A stretch of 64,000 nucleotides of DNA from the NCBI RefSeq assembly GCF_029392075.1, contig NZ_CP113929.1:1426001-1490000 (forward strand), in the 5' to 3' direction. Below the pieces are notes generated by a model. That model was given only the letters and a program-made list of their open reading frames with translations, searched no databases and had not been told where the DNA came from. Shown one piece after another: positions 18,150 through 28,600 of this stretch (position 1 is the first letter of the stretch; each line of letters begins with the position of its first letter). Source of the DNA: Bifidobacterium sp. ESL0704 (GTDB taxonomy: Bacteria; Actinomycetota; Actinomycetes; Actinomycetales; Bifidobacteriaceae). The position numbers and the translations under genes are program-made.

Positions 18150-18893
18150 TCACGCACCATACCGCTCGAGATAGTCGCCGGCACGCTTTTTGATATCGTC
18201 GCCGAGCAACGGCTTGCCGTCGACGGTGACCATGCGGGAGGCGGCGGCGAAGATCTCGCGGACGTTGGCGATGGACAGCACTGGGAAGCCGAATTCCTGC
18301 TCGACCGACCTGACGGCGGACATGTTGGAATCCTTGGTCTTTTCCATACGGTCGACCGACAGCACCAGGCCTACGATATCCACGTTCGCGGCGGACTTGA
18401 GCTTCGGGACCACCTCGCGCACGGCGGTGCCGGCGGTCATCACGTCATCGACCAGCAGGACCTTCATGCCGTCCTCAAGCGGCGTGCCGACGAGAATGCC
18501 GCCGTCACCGTGATCCTTCTTTTCCTTGCGGTCGAAGGTGTAGCCGACTTCCATGCCATGCATACTGGTCAGCGCGATAGATGTGGAGACCGCAAGCGGA
18601 ATGCCCTTGTAGGCCGGGCCGAAAATCGTGGCGATGTCGTGCGGCAGCGTGCCGCCGGCGATGGCCGAGGTGATCTTTTCAGCGTAGAACGCACCCAACG
18701 TGGCTATCTTACGACCGTTATTGAACGCACCAGCGTTGATGAAATAAGGAGATTGCCGGCCGGACTTCAACGTGAAATCGCCGAATTTCAGCGCTCCGGA
18801 TTGCAGCAGAAACTCGGTGAAGCGCTGGTCAATCGGTGTCATTGCGGCATCGGCAGGGTCTTTGACGTCTTTTTTATTGTGTGTTGTGGTCAT
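18150..18893 (-). CDS. pyrE: Orotate phosphoribosyltransferase
   Basis: Converts orotate and PRPP to OMP, the fifth step of UMP synthesis. The PRPP-binding motif [17 protein letters not shown] is intact, with [18 protein letters not shown] and AYKGIPLA nearby. 247 residues, slightly long because of a charged N-terminus ([16 protein letters not shown]). It is the last gene of the pyr operon, separated from pyrD by a 325-bp region with a tandem hairpin array. That array could reduce or process transcription into pyrE. Confidence 0.95.
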   Translation of the reverse strand: MTTTHNKKDVKDPADAAMTPIDQRFTEFLLQSGALKFGDFTLKSGRQSPYFINAGAFNNGRKIATLGAFYAEKITSAIAGGTLPHDIATIFGPAYKGIPLAVSTSIALTSMHGMEVGYTFDRKEKKDHGDGGILVGTPLEDGMKVLLVDDVMTAGTAVREVVPKLKSAANVDIVGLVLSVDRMEKTKDSNMSAVRSVEQEFGFPVLSIANVREIFAAASRMVTVDGKPLLGDDIKKRAGDYLERYGA

Positions 18894-18950
18894 CTTCCAT
18901 CTCTTTCCATTTTTTAATCATAAAACCGTCCCATTCCAGTCAGATTCCGC

Positions 18951-19148
18951 TGTTACCCGGAAACCGGCAGGGAACCGAAGTCATGGGTTCGCGGCCAAAA
19001 CCTAGCCTTAAGCCGCAAACCCATGATGAGGCGCCTCTTTATCATGGGTTTGTAGCCCGCGACCGTCACAATGCCGCAAACCCATGACGGGGAACTTCTT
19101 TATCAAGGGTTCGGGTCACAAAATCCCCGTGAAGCCGCAAACCCATGA
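18951..19148. repeat. Tandem 61-bp inverted-repeat array (family B) between pyrD and pyrE
   Basis: GCCGCAAACCCATGA occurs at 19012, 19073 and 19134, exactly 61 bp apart. The reverse-complement arm TCATGGGTTTG/TCATGGGTT follows inside the units (19042; 18981), with a one-base variant TCAAGGGTT at 19103. Each unit can fold into a hairpin. A degenerate unit occupies 18951-19011. The rest of the 325-bp gap (18894-18950 and 19149-19218) shows nothing recognisable. Confidence 0.8.
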
Positions 19149-19218
19149 CGAAGACGCTCGGCCGGCGGCACGGCGCCTCCAGCGGACCCGATATGACGGT
19201 CCAGAGCACACCGCTCCC

Positions 19219-20208
19219 TCACCATGTCTGACCTTTGGCGAGTTTCGCGGCGAGGTCCGGGCGCGAATCCAGCAGGTCGTCGAGTTCACGGGCAACCCTC
19301 ATCGGAGCGGTCGGATCGACCAATGCGGCAGCGCCAACCTCGACGGCGTTCGCACCGGCGTACAGGTATTCCAATGCTTTCTCGCCAGAATCGATACCGC
19401 CGATGCCGATGATCGGAATGCCGGGAATGGCCTGACGCACGCGCCAGACGAAACTCAGAGCAATCGGGAAGATGGCCGGTCCGGAGACGCCGCCGGTGCG
19501 GTTGGCCAGGATCGGCTTGCCGGTGTTGATATCGATGCGCATGCCGACCAACGTGTTGATGAGGCTCAGCGCGTCGGCCCCGGCATCCACCGCCGCATGG
19601 GCGACTTCGACGATGTCGGTGACGTTCGGGGAAAGCTTGACGATCATGGGTTTGCTGGTCAGCGCCCGCAAATGCTTGATCAAACGGCTCAGCGCGACCG
19701 GATCGGTGCCAACGCTCATGCCGCCGTGACTCACGTTCGGGCAGCTGACGTTGATCTCGAGCATGTCGGCCTGGGAGTCGGCGAGCTTGGCGACGACCTG
19801 GGCGTAATCTTCATCGCTGTGCCCGGCGACGTTGGTGATGACGGTGGCGCCAAGCTTCTTGAGTCGCGGCAGTTCGTCGACAAGATAATGGTCCACGCCG
19901 GGATTCTGCAGTCCGACCGAATTGACCATGCCGGACGGGGATTCTGCAGTGCGCGGCCCGGGATTGCCTTCCCACGGCACCGGTGCGACGCCCTTGGTGC
20001 AGATGGCGCCCATCTGGCTGACGTCATAGTAGTCACCGCAGGCATCGAGCTGGAAGGTGCCCGAGGCCGTGCCGACCGGGTTTTTCCATTCGGTTCCCGC
20101 AACGATGGTCCTGTGCCGCCATTCGTGTGGTTCAAGAACGTTCATTGCCGTGTCCTGTTCCGTTTGCTCGTTCATCGCAGCATTTCCCTCATTCGTCGTA
20201 TTCGTCAT
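19219..20208 (-). CDS. pyrD: Dihydroorotate dehydrogenase, class 1B catalytic subunit
   Basis: FMN-dependent oxidation of dihydroorotate to orotate; class 1B enzymes pass electrons to NAD+ through PyrK, which is encoded next door. 329 residues with GTASGTFQLD, the substrate motif INVSCPNVSHGG, GGVSGPAIFPIAL and GIGGIDSGEKALEYLYAGANAVEVG. The ATG at 20208 uses a GGAGG site lying inside the end of pyrK, whose stop is six bases upstream. A longer frame opens inside pyrK and is not credible. Confidence 0.95.
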   Translation of the reverse strand: MTNTTNEGNAAMNEQTEQDTAMNVLEPHEWRHRTIVAGTEWKNPVGTASGTFQLDACGDYYDVSQMGAICTKGVAPVPWEGNPGPRTAESPSGMVNSVGLQNPGVDHYLVDELPRLKKLGATVITNVAGHSDEDYAQVVAKLADSQADMLEINVSCPNVSHGGMSVGTDPVALSRLIKHLRALTSKPMIVKLSPNVTDIVEVAHAAVDAGADALSLINTLVGMRIDINTGKPILANRTGGVSGPAIFPIALSFVWRVRQAIPGIPIIGIGGIDSGEKALEYLYAGANAVEVGAAALVDPTAPMRVARELDDLLDSRPDLAAKLAKGQTW

Positions 20209-20213
20209 CGCGC

Positions 20214-21050
20214 TCACGCCTCCCAACCGAGTTGTTCGGTGGTGAAGACGGGACCGTCCTTGCAGACCTTGAGTCTTCCTTGCGGTGTGTCGACCACGCA
20301 GGCCACGCACGCACCATACCCGCAGCCCATGCGGGCTTCGAGGCTGAATTGGGCTTCGATATTGCGTTTGCTGGCCCAAGCTGCCACGGCTTTCATCATC
20401 GGTGTCGGCCCGCAGGAAAGGATGATTGGCTTCTGGTCGGCGCCGTCGAGTTCATCTTCGATATCGTTCAGCAGGTCGACGACGTTGCCTTCGGCGTTGA
20501 TGATGCTGTGCGTCGTATCGGCAAAAGGCGCAACCAACTCGTCGGCGAAACGCACGTCCCGATAGCCGAAAACCGAGGTGACCAAGGTGCCGTCATCGCG
20601 TTTGCTGAGCGTTTGCGCGGCGTAGAGCAGCGGCGGCACGCCCAAACCTCCTCCGACGAGGACATAATTCGCCGTCTTGCCGGTATCGAACGGTTTGCCA
20701 AGCGGTCCGAGGACGTCGACGGTGCCTCCGGCCTGAAGCTTTGCAAACTCACGCGTCCCCGCTCCCACGATCTGGTAGATCAGCGTGACATCGTCTCCCT
20801 CGACCTTGGCCACACCGAACGGACGGGGCAACGCCATCGTGGCATCGGAGGGATACAGGTTCACAAACTGCGCCGGGCGCACGGTTGCCGCCACGTATGG
20901 GTCACGGATGACCATTTCGTAGATGCCTGGCGAAAGCATCGACGCAGCAATCACCCTGTCGGTGCGTCTGCCGGGTTTTCGTCCGGCCTCGGCCGCTTGC
21001 CGCTCGACGGTTTCGGTGCTGGCCGTGGGCATGAAAGTAGTTGCGCTCAT
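20214..21050 (-). CDS. pyrK: Dihydroorotate dehydrogenase electron-transfer subunit
   Basis: FAD and [2Fe-2S] partner of PyrD. 278 residues: FAD-binding region (residues ~35-130, PAQFVNLYPSDATMALPRPFGVA), NAD-binding region (NYVLVGGGLGVPPLLYAAQ) and a C-terminal four-cysteine cluster site GCGYGACVACVVDT...VCKDGPVF. The ATG follows GGAGAA. Immediately upstream of and overlapping the pyrD ribosome site, so expression of the two subunits is coupled. Confidence 0.95.
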   Translation of the reverse strand: MSATTFMPTASTETVERQAAEAGRKPGRRTDRVIAASMLSPGIYEMVIRDPYVAATVRPAQFVNLYPSDATMALPRPFGVAKVEGDDVTLIYQIVGAGTREFAKLQAGGTVDVLGPLGKPFDTGKTANYVLVGGGLGVPPLLYAAQTLSKRDDGTLVTSVFGYRDVRFADELVAPFADTTHSIINAEGNVVDLLNDIEDELDGADQKPIILSCGPTPMMKAVAAWASKRNIEAQFSLEARMGCGYGACVACVVDTPQGRLKVCKDGPVFTTEQLGWEA

Positions 21051-21095
21051 GTTTCTCCTTCTAAAATTCTTATCGTAAACGGATTTATTGGGTAA

Positions 21096-22178
21096 TTAAG
21101 ACAGCAGAGCTTTTCTCAAGTCGTCGCGCATCGCAATCGCAGCAGCCTGGGCGCTTCGAGCGACAAGGTCAAGAGCTTCCTCCTTGGTCATATTCTCGCT
21201 GTACTCCCCCGACTTCTTCCATGCGCCGATGATGCCACGCGATGAGTTGACGATGGCACCACTGCCACGGGAATCAAACATTCCGGCCACATCCGCCGCC
21301 GTGCCGCCCTGTGCACCATACCCCGGTACGAGGAAGAAGGTGTGCGGCATGCGTTCGCGCAATTGACTACCCTGTTCGGGATGGGTCGCTCCGACCACAG
21401 CGCCAAGCCTCGAGTAACCATACTTACCAATGGAATCCGCACCCCAGCCTTCCACAAGGTCGGCAACGTGCTCATACAGTTTGTCACCATTGGCAAGTTC
21501 GAGTTCCTGAATCTCTTTGCTGGATGGGTTTGAGGTGCGCACCAGCGCGAACACGTCCTTGTCGGTTTGCTTGGCTGCGTCGGTGAATGGGGTGATGCCG
21601 TCGGTACCGAAATAGGGATTTACGGTAACAGCATCCTCGCTCCACGGCTGGCCATTGCAGTCGTCTTTCAGAGAATTGACGCCGGTCAGATGTTTGGCAT
21701 ATGCAGCAGCTGTCGAACCGATGTCACCTCGTTTGATGTCACCAAGCACATATAACCCCTGCTTCTGCGCATACTCACAGGTCAAACGGTAGATATCAAA
21801 ACCAATGGGACCGTAGGCCTCATACATAGCGATCTGCGGCTTGACAGCCGGCACAATGTCTTTCACGGCGTCGATGATGGCGCAGTTGAACTCATAGAAG
21901 CCTTCAATAATCTCGGCACCCGGATCAGCCTGCTCTAAAGCGTCTTTTGCAGCCTTGGTCTTGGCTTCCATGCCGTCAGCATTGTCTATTGAAGCCAGAA
22001 CTCGCTGATCTTCAGGACTGTTGCTGCTCCTCAATCCTTTAATGAATGCCTCGAGATCCTTCTCGTCGAATTCGATCTCCATGGTGAAAGCCTGCGGCGG
22101 CACCAGCGCCTGAGTCGGGTCCAGCCCTACGATGCTGGGATTGTCTTTGGCCTCGATGGCCTCAATCAGTCGATCCAT
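21096..22178 (-). CDS. pyrF: Orotidine-5'-phosphate decarboxylase, type 2 subfamily
   Basis: Decarboxylates OMP to UMP. Motifs of the long actinobacterial/myxobacterial subfamily are present: SIVGLDPT at the N-terminus, VKPQIAMYEAYGPIG, catalytic LGDIKRGDIGSTA and LVPGYGAQGG. At 360 residues it is longer than the usual ~280-310, because of a charged insert at about residues 35-85 (EIEFDEKDLEAFIKGL...EAKTKAAKDALEQ). The ATG at 22178 follows GAGGGAAGG. GC is a little lower than in its neighbours. Confidence 0.93.
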   Translation of the reverse strand: MDRLIEAIEAKDNPSIVGLDPTQALVPPQAFTMEIEFDEKDLEAFIKGLRSSNSPEDQRVLASIDNADGMEAKTKAAKDALEQADPGAEIIEGFYEFNCAIIDAVKDIVPAVKPQIAMYEAYGPIGFDIYRLTCEYAQKQGLYVLGDIKRGDIGSTAAAYAKHLTGVNSLKDDCNGQPWSEDAVTVNPYFGTDGITPFTDAAKQTDKDVFALVRTSNPSSKEIQELELANGDKLYEHVADLVEGWGADSIGKYGYSRLGAVVGATHPEQGSQLRERMPHTFFLVPGYGAQGGTAADVAGMFDSRGSGAIVNSSRGIIGAWKKSGEYSENMTKEEALDLVARSAQAAAIAMRDDLRKALLS

Positions 22179-22296
22179 TGTCCTTCCCTCTTTTCCTTAA
22201 GTGTTATACCTGCAATCATTACAGCCATCAGAGCTGTTACGCTTATCTATATATCAGTTTAATTATCGTTGGAATATGGCCATTCCGCCCATGGCT

Positions 22297-23802
22297 TCAA
22301 CCTTTCGTACCGACTGTCAACCTGCTGAACACCAACTTTGAGCCGATGATTGTGGCCATTGGCCTGCCCGTAAGCTTCCACCCATCGAACGGGGTGTTGC
22401 GTCCTTTGGAATGGAACCGGGCCGAATCGACAGTCCATTGATGATGGGTATCGATCAAGGTCAGATCGACGTTTTCGGGGTGTTCGACTTTGCTCAAATC
22501 CAGTATCCGTTTCGTCGCGCACTTCGCGGAGGTATTGAGCAACATTGCCACATCCGTAGGCTTGTGTCCCATCAGCCGTTCCGGGGCCAGAGCCATAAGT
22601 TCAATCAGCCGCTCATCGCTGATGGCACCGCTTCCCACCAGCACCTTGCGGCAGACGCCGTACGCGCATTCCAATCCGATGATGCCGTTCGGCGCATCGA
22701 CCAGCCCGGCAGCCTTTTCCTCGGCCGTATGCGGGGCGTGATCGGTGGCGATCATATCGACGGTTCCGTCGGCGATCGCGGCGACCGTGGCACGGCGGTC
22801 CGCTTCACTTCTCAGCGGCGGGTTCATCTTGGCCATCGTGCCATACTTCAATATGTCCTCGTCACACAACGCCAGATAATGCGGTGCCGTCTCGCAGGTG
22901 ATCGGCAAGCCTTCGGCTTTGGCCTTGCGAACGGCATCGAATGCTCCGGCCGTCGAGACATGCTGAAAATGGATGTGGGCGCCGGTACGCCGGGCCGCTT
23001 CGATGTCACGGTTGACGATCGTCAGTTCGGTTTGCGCAGGAATACCGGCGATACCGAGTTTTCTGCTGACCGTCCCCTCGTTGATGGCACCCGTATCGTG
23101 ATGCTCGCAATGCTCGAGCACCGGCAACCCGGTCGCCTTCGCATCGGCGAGCACTGAGTCAAGAATCTCGTCGGTAATCGCCGAACCATCGTCGGTGATC
23201 GCACGTAGCGGATGCTGCAAAACGGCATTGTCCGGGCTTTGAGACGTATCCGATATACCGTTATCATGTATACCGTTATCATGGTTTGTCGATTGTCCGG
23301 CAGTATCCATGAATCTGATGTAATCGTCGGGTCGTGTCGGTAGTTTCCCCGTCCGACCGAGTGACGCGCAGACGGAAAGGTCATAGCGAACCGGCAGTTG
23401 CACATCGTGCAGTTGTTCATAGCGTTGCAGATAGTCGAGCGTGTTGACGACGCCGACTTCCTTGAGCTCTTCGCCGCCGTCGACAGCATCCTGGACATTG
23501 ATGTCACGCCCATCGGCAGCCGGCAGCGTATTCGGCATAATCAGCACGCGCGTATAGCCGCCGGCCGCTGCAGCCTCACAGCCGGAGACCATTGTCTCCT
23601 TGGTCGTTTGCCCCGGATCGCGGAAATGCACATGCGGGTCGGCGAGCCCTGGTGCGACGATCAACGACGAGCCGTCGATATCGCCGGATACGACGGCACC
23701 CGCTTCAGTAAGCAACCGTTGGGCGTCGCTTTCCGGTATAACGAGGTCGATGCGTTCGCCGGTGTCCCACACCGCGATGTCATGAATGGTGAGCATGTGC
23801 AT
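22297..23802 (-). CDS. pyrC: Dihydroorotase
   Basis: Zinc amidohydrolase closing N-carbamoyl-aspartate to dihydroorotate. The metal-binding DPHVHFRDPGQTTKET and TDHAPHT motifs and the central HCEHHD and HFQHVS histidines are all present. At 501 residues it exceeds the typical ~430-450, with a low-complexity insert around residue 170 that contains HDNGIHDNGI, encoded by a perfect 15-bp tandem duplication at 23254-23283. The first ATG (23802) has only a weak AAGAGAA site. Confidence 0.94.
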   Translation of the reverse strand: MHMLTIHDIAVWDTGERIDLVIPESDAQRLLTEAGAVVSGDIDGSSLIVAPGLADPHVHFRDPGQTTKETMVSGCEAAAAGGYTRVLIMPNTLPAADGRDINVQDAVDGGEELKEVGVVNTLDYLQRYEQLHDVQLPVRYDLSVCASLGRTGKLPTRPDDYIRFMDTAGQSTNHDNGIHDNGISDTSQSPDNAVLQHPLRAITDDGSAITDEILDSVLADAKATGLPVLEHCEHHDTGAINEGTVSRKLGIAGIPAQTELTIVNRDIEAARRTGAHIHFQHVSTAGAFDAVRKAKAEGLPITCETAPHYLALCDEDILKYGTMAKMNPPLRSEADRRATVAAIADGTVDMIATDHAPHTAEEKAAGLVDAPNGIIGLECAYGVCRKVLVGSGAISDERLIELMALAPERLMGHKPTDVAMLLNTSAKCATKRILDLSKVEHPENVDLTLIDTHHQWTVDSARFHSKGRNTPFDGWKLTGRPMATIIGSKLVFSRLTVGTKG

Positions 23803-23931
23803 TCCGTTCTCTTGATAACCAGCTTGTTTTGCATTCCTACACGGTTGATCTCATGGAAGATCAATCAGGTTTTCGTCAGCTTGTGCCCGAATCCCCATCA
23901 AACCAATGGATTTCGGCCACAAGCGACTTCG

Positions 23932-24351
23932 TTACCGCTGTGCTTCCTCGTCGCAATAGTCGCAACGGTATTCACGGCGTTCGGCGTTGGCCAGGTGGAA
24001 CCGCTGCTCCAATCCCGTCTCGGCGGTGGTCACGCAGCGTGGGTTCTTGCACGAGATGACACCGACCAAGTGTTCGGGCAGCTCCGGCTTCGCCTTGTCG
24101 ACGATTCGGCCGCCCCGGACGATGTTGACGGTCGCGTGCGGCGCGATGAAGCCGAGCGCGTCGAGGTTCAGGCCTTCGACGTCCTCGAGCTTGATGATGT
24201 CCTTGGCACCCAGCGCATGGCTGGTCGCGTTCATGATGAGCGCCAGCTTGGTAGTGGTCGGGTCGATCTTGAGATAATGCAGGACGGTGAGCGCCGTACC
24301 CGCGTCAACATGGTCGATGATAATGCCGTTGGTGATGCTCGTGACTTCCAT
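23932..24351 (-). CDS. pyrI: Aspartate carbamoyltransferase regulatory subunit
   Basis: Nucleotide-binding allosteric chain of ATCase. 139 residues: an N-terminal effector domain (IDHVDAGTALTVLHYLKI) and a zinc domain with four cysteines in CKNPRC...CDYC. The ATG overlaps the pyrB stop by one base (TGATG), giving coupled synthesis of catalytic and regulatory chains. Its presence implies feedback control of the pathway by CTP/ATP. Confidence 0.95.
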   Translation of the reverse strand: MEVTSITNGIIIDHVDAGTALTVLHYLKIDPTTTKLALIMNATSHALGAKDIIKLEDVEGLNLDALGFIAPHATVNIVRGGRIVDKAKPELPEHLVGVISCKNPRCVTTAETGLEQRFHLANAERREYRCDYCDEEAQR

Positions 24352-25355
24352 CAGGCCAACACCTCCTTGCTTGTCTCGTAACCGGGCAGTTCGTCGCCCA
24401 GCACCGAACTTTCCAGCGCCATGCGCATGAGCATGCCTCGACGTACCTGCTCGAAGTAGGCGGCACGCGAATCGTCATCGACTTCCTTGGCGATCTCGTT
24501 GACGCGCGGCAACGGGTGGAGCACCGCCATCTTGGGTTTGGCGAGCCTCATCTTGGCGGCGTCGAGGATGTAGGTGTCGCGCAGGCGCAGGTAATCGTCC
24601 TCGTTGAAGAAGCGTTCCTGCTGGACGCGCGTCATGTAGAGCACATCGAGGTCGCCGATAACCGCTGACAAATCCTTCGCTTCCACGTAGGAGCAGGTCG
24701 GGCTGGCGTCGATGCGGTCGAGCACGTACTGCGGGGTCTTGAGCTCGTCGGGGCTGATCAGCACGAACCGGATGTTGCCGAAGCGGCAGAGGGTCTCGAT
24801 CAGCGAATGCACGGTACGCCCGAACGTCAGATCGCCGCACAGCCCCACGGTCAGGTCGGTGACGCGCCCGAAACGCGCCTGAATGGTGGAAAGGTCGGCC
24901 AGGGTCTGCGTGGGGTGCATATGGCCGCCGTCACCGGCGTTGATGACCGGCACATCCGAGGAATGGGCGGCAACCAGTGCGGCGCCTTCCTTGGGATGAC
25001 GCATGGCGATCAGATCGGCGTACTGCGAGACGACCTTCACCGTGTCGTGGATGGTCTCGCCTTTGGTGGCCGAGGAAAGCTGGGCGCCGGCGAAGCCGAT
25101 GACCTTGCCGCCGAGCCGTAGCATCGCGGTCTCGAAACTCAGGCGCGTGCGCGTACTGGGCTCATAAAACAAAGTGGCCAACACCCGGCCTGTGCAGGTG
25201 TTCGCCACTTCTTTTCTATGGGAATCAATGTATTGCGCTTTGTCAAGCAATACCCGAATCTCCGGAATCGGTATATTATCCAACGTCACCACGCTGGAAC
25301 CGACCAATGAATGTTTGGGAATTCCATCACCGGAATTCCTCAAGGATGCTTTCAT
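24351..25355 (-). CDS. pyrB: Aspartate carbamoyltransferase catalytic subunit
   Basis: First committed step of pyrimidine synthesis. The carbamoyl-phosphate motif YEPSTRTRLSFETAM, the 80s-loop region SATKGETIHDTVK and the HPLPRVNEI motif are intact. The frame is open to 25502, but homology normally begins near SLVGSSVVTLDNIPIPEIR. The ATG at 25355 is taken as start, with TTG at 25373 (AAAGG seven bases upstream) a real alternative. It leads the seven-gene operon pyrBICFKDE. Confidence 0.93.
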   Translation of the reverse strand: MKASLRNSGDGIPKHSLVGSSVVTLDNIPIPEIRVLLDKAQYIDSHRKEVANTCTGRVLATLFYEPSTRTRLSFETAMLRLGGKVIGFAGAQLSSATKGETIHDTVKVVSQYADLIAMRHPKEGAALVAAHSSDVPVINAGDGGHMHPTQTLADLSTIQARFGRVTDLTVGLCGDLTFGRTVHSLIETLCRFGNIRFVLISPDELKTPQYVLDRIDASPTCSYVEAKDLSAVIGDLDVLYMTRVQQERFFNEDDYLRLRDTYILDAAKMRLAKPKMAVLHPLPRVNEIAKEVDDDSRAAYFEQVRRGMLMRMALESSVLGDELPGYETSKEVLA

Positions 25356-25538
25356 GCCCGTCAAATCTGACAACGGCTCACCTTTCTCTTGGAAGAAGGT
25401 GGCCACTTCATGTGACCATTCACAAGATACCCGCACGCGGCGACACCTGTTGTCAATCTCACAGCACCACGCATGTCGGCTAACGATACTCAGCCAAGGC
25501 AATCCAGAGAGGAAACACCAAAATCATCCTTAAACGAC

Positions 25539-25576
25539 GTTTTTCCACATGCTTCGCCTTTTCTATGGAAAAACGC
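25539..25576. terminator. Hairpin downstream of glnE
   Basis: CGTTTTTCCA (25539-25548) and TGGAAAAACG (25567-25576) are perfect 10-bp arms with an 18-bp loop. It lies 42 bp after the glnE stop and upstream of pyrB. It may end glnE transcription or act within the pyr leader. No PyrR-type or other attenuator was recognised. Confidence 0.5.
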
Positions 25577-25617
25577 CCTTTCAAGACATTTCTAGCGCTT
25601 TCCTACCGGTTCTACTT

Positions 25618-28600
25618 TCACAGCCCGTAGAACAGCCGCTCCGTCACCTCTCGGCACCGGCGCATCACGGCCTGCAGGTCGTTGCCGAAGTATTGGCCAC
25701 GGTTCGCATCGTATCCCAGAAACGTCGCCACTCCTCCGAGCCCGTAGAAATCCGACGGCAGCACATCGGCTTGCGAAAGCCTCGCGCCCCATAGGTAATT
25801 GCCGTTGCGGGCGGCGGTGAGCATTTTCCACGCTCTGCGCAACGCGTCGACGTCATCGCCACCGATATATCCCAACCGCTCAAGCTCATCAAGCGCGGCC
25901 AGCGTCGAATGCACACGCAAGCCCTCATGCCTCCCCGCATGCTCGAGCTGCAGCAGCTGCACCGTCCATTCGACATCGGAAAGCCCGCCCGCCCCGAGTT
26001 TCAGATGCTGGTTGCGTTTCACGCCATGCGGCAGACGCTCCGCCTCCATTCGCGCTTTGAGCCTGCGGATCTCGCCGACCTCCTCGTCCGTCAACGCCCG
26101 GTCCATATAGCGCAGAGGGTCGGCAAGCTGGGTGAGGAAATCCTTGGCCAATCGGGCATCGCCCGCGGCATACCTCGCTCGCAGCAAGGCCTGACGTTCC
26201 CACGTGCTGTACCACTTGGTGTAGTAGTCGCGGCATGATTCGTATGAGCGGATCAGCGGTCCGTTCTTGCCTTCCGGCCTCAGTCCGAAATCGAGGTCGA
26301 TTTTCGGCTCCAGGCTGGCAGGCCCCTGCAGGATGTTGCGCAGGTCGTTGACCACGTTGCGCGCGAATTCTGCGGTCGATTCCGCCGGATTCTCTCCACG
26401 GCCATTTTCTGCCGTGCCTTTGGGGCGATACATCATGATGACATCCGCGTCAGAGCAGAAATTGACCTCTTGGCCGCCATAACGGCCCATGGCGATGACG
26501 CTGATGGCCACCGGAGCGGCATCAAACCCCATTTCAGTGCATTGATGACGGATGGACCATTGCAGAGCCGCTTCGATGGCGGCATCGTAGACATCGGTCA
26601 TACCGGCCAATCCCGTACCATCATCGAAAACACCGGAAGTCCACCCAAGGCCGATGCGTTCGATCTCATGCCGTCTCATCGCACGGATGGAAGTGGCGAA
26701 ATCGTTCATGTTGTCGGCATACCGCGACACCGCAGCCTGCGAGCGCACATCAAGGCTTTCACGGGTTCGCGGCATCAGCATTCCGTCGTCGCCGAGCCAG
26801 GTCACCGATTCGATGGACTGGTTGAGCGCGTCGCCCAGCAGCCTCGAGTTGGAGAGGATATGACACAGTCTGATCAGCGCCTGCGGTGAATCGCGCAGGA
26901 AACCGAGATACTGGCTGCCGCCGCCAAAACGTTCCTCGAGCTTGCGCCATTGCAACAACCCCATGTCCGGGTTCTGCCCTTGGGACAGCCATTGGAGTAT
27001 CGAGGGCAGGAGAATGCGGTTGATCTTGGCCGCACGGGAAACCCCTTCGGTCAACGCCTTGACATGACGCATGGCGGCATCCGGGTCGGCGAAGCCGATG
27101 GATTCAAAGCGCTCTCGGGTGGCCTTGTCGCTTAAGGTGATCTGATCGTCGTCCAGTTGCGCCGCGATCGGCAGCATCGGCCGGTAATAGATATCGGAGT
27201 GAAGACGGCGCACCTCACGGCGGACTTTGTCGTAACGTTGTACCAGCTGATCGGGCAGCAGGCCGAATGCACGGGCCATACGGCGCAGTTCCGGATTGCC
27301 GTCTATCGCACGCGTGTCGGCGTTGCGCACGATATCGAGTTCGTTCTCCTTGACCTTGCCGAGGTCGGCGAAGAGATGCGTGCGTTTCAGCTCCCACGTC
27401 TGCGCCCGATGCTCCAGCACTCTTTCAAAGCGATAGTCCTTATCGAGCCTTGCAGCTTGCGGACGCGCGACGTATCCTCCGGCCGAAAGCGCCTGCAACG
27501 CACCCAACGTGGACCGGCCGCGCAACGATTCGTCGGAACGGCCATGGACCAGCTGCAGCATCTGCACGGTGAACTCCACATCGCGCAACCCGCCTTTGCC
27601 AAGTTTGATTTCCCTGTCCCGCAGATCGGAAGGAATATTGTCTTCGACGCGTTTGCGCATTTTCTGGCAGTCATAGACGAAATTATCGCGTTTCGACGCC
27701 GACCAGACCAGCGGACGCGTCAGATCGAGATAGGCCTTTCCCAGCTCTTCGTCACCGGCGACAATGCGAGCCTTCAGCAGCGCCTGGAACTCCCAATTGC
27801 TGGCCCACTTCTCGTAATAGACGCGGCACGAATCGACCGTGCGCACCAGCGGGCCGTCCTTGCCTTCCGGGCGCAAAGCCGTGTCGATCTGCCACAACGG
27901 CGGCATGGCGACACCGGGGATGACCGATTGGCAGATTTTTTGCAGCAAGGTTCCGATTTTCGTGCCGATGCGGGTCAGGGCCGCACCGTCGATTTTCTCC
28001 TCGCCCTGCGCGGCAAGCGGTTCGACGACATACACCAGATCGCAATCGGAGACGTAGTTGAGTTCCTGGGCGCCGAGTTTGCCCATACCGATAACGGTGA
28101 ATCCGCAGTGTTCGCTTCCTTCGACCTGCGTTCTGGCGATATCGAGCGCAGCGCCGATGGCGGCATCCGCAAGGTCGGAAAGTTTCGCACTTATCTGAGG
28201 CTGTATGTTCACCGGATCGTCCGCGGCGGTGTCTTCGGCCATGATGGCAGCAAGCTGAAGATAATAATGTTCCCGCAACGCCTCAACGGCAGCGGACATG
28301 TTGGCCGCCGGCATATCCGCTGATGAGGAAACGGCTTCCTTGACCGCCTCGTTCATGCGTGCGATACGTTCGGCACGACTAAAATCGAGGCTCCCACACG
28401 GGTCGCAGGCCGCAGCCGACACCAGACCGGGATGCACCCGCATCAGAGCGCCCAAGGCATTGGAAGCACCCAATACGCCAATCAGCCGTGAAAGGGCCTC
28501 AGGAGTGTACGTCCGGGTTTCCGGAACCGCAGAAATTTCGACAAGATGCTTCAACGCGGCATCAGGATCGCACGCACGTTGCAAGGACGTCAGCACGACC

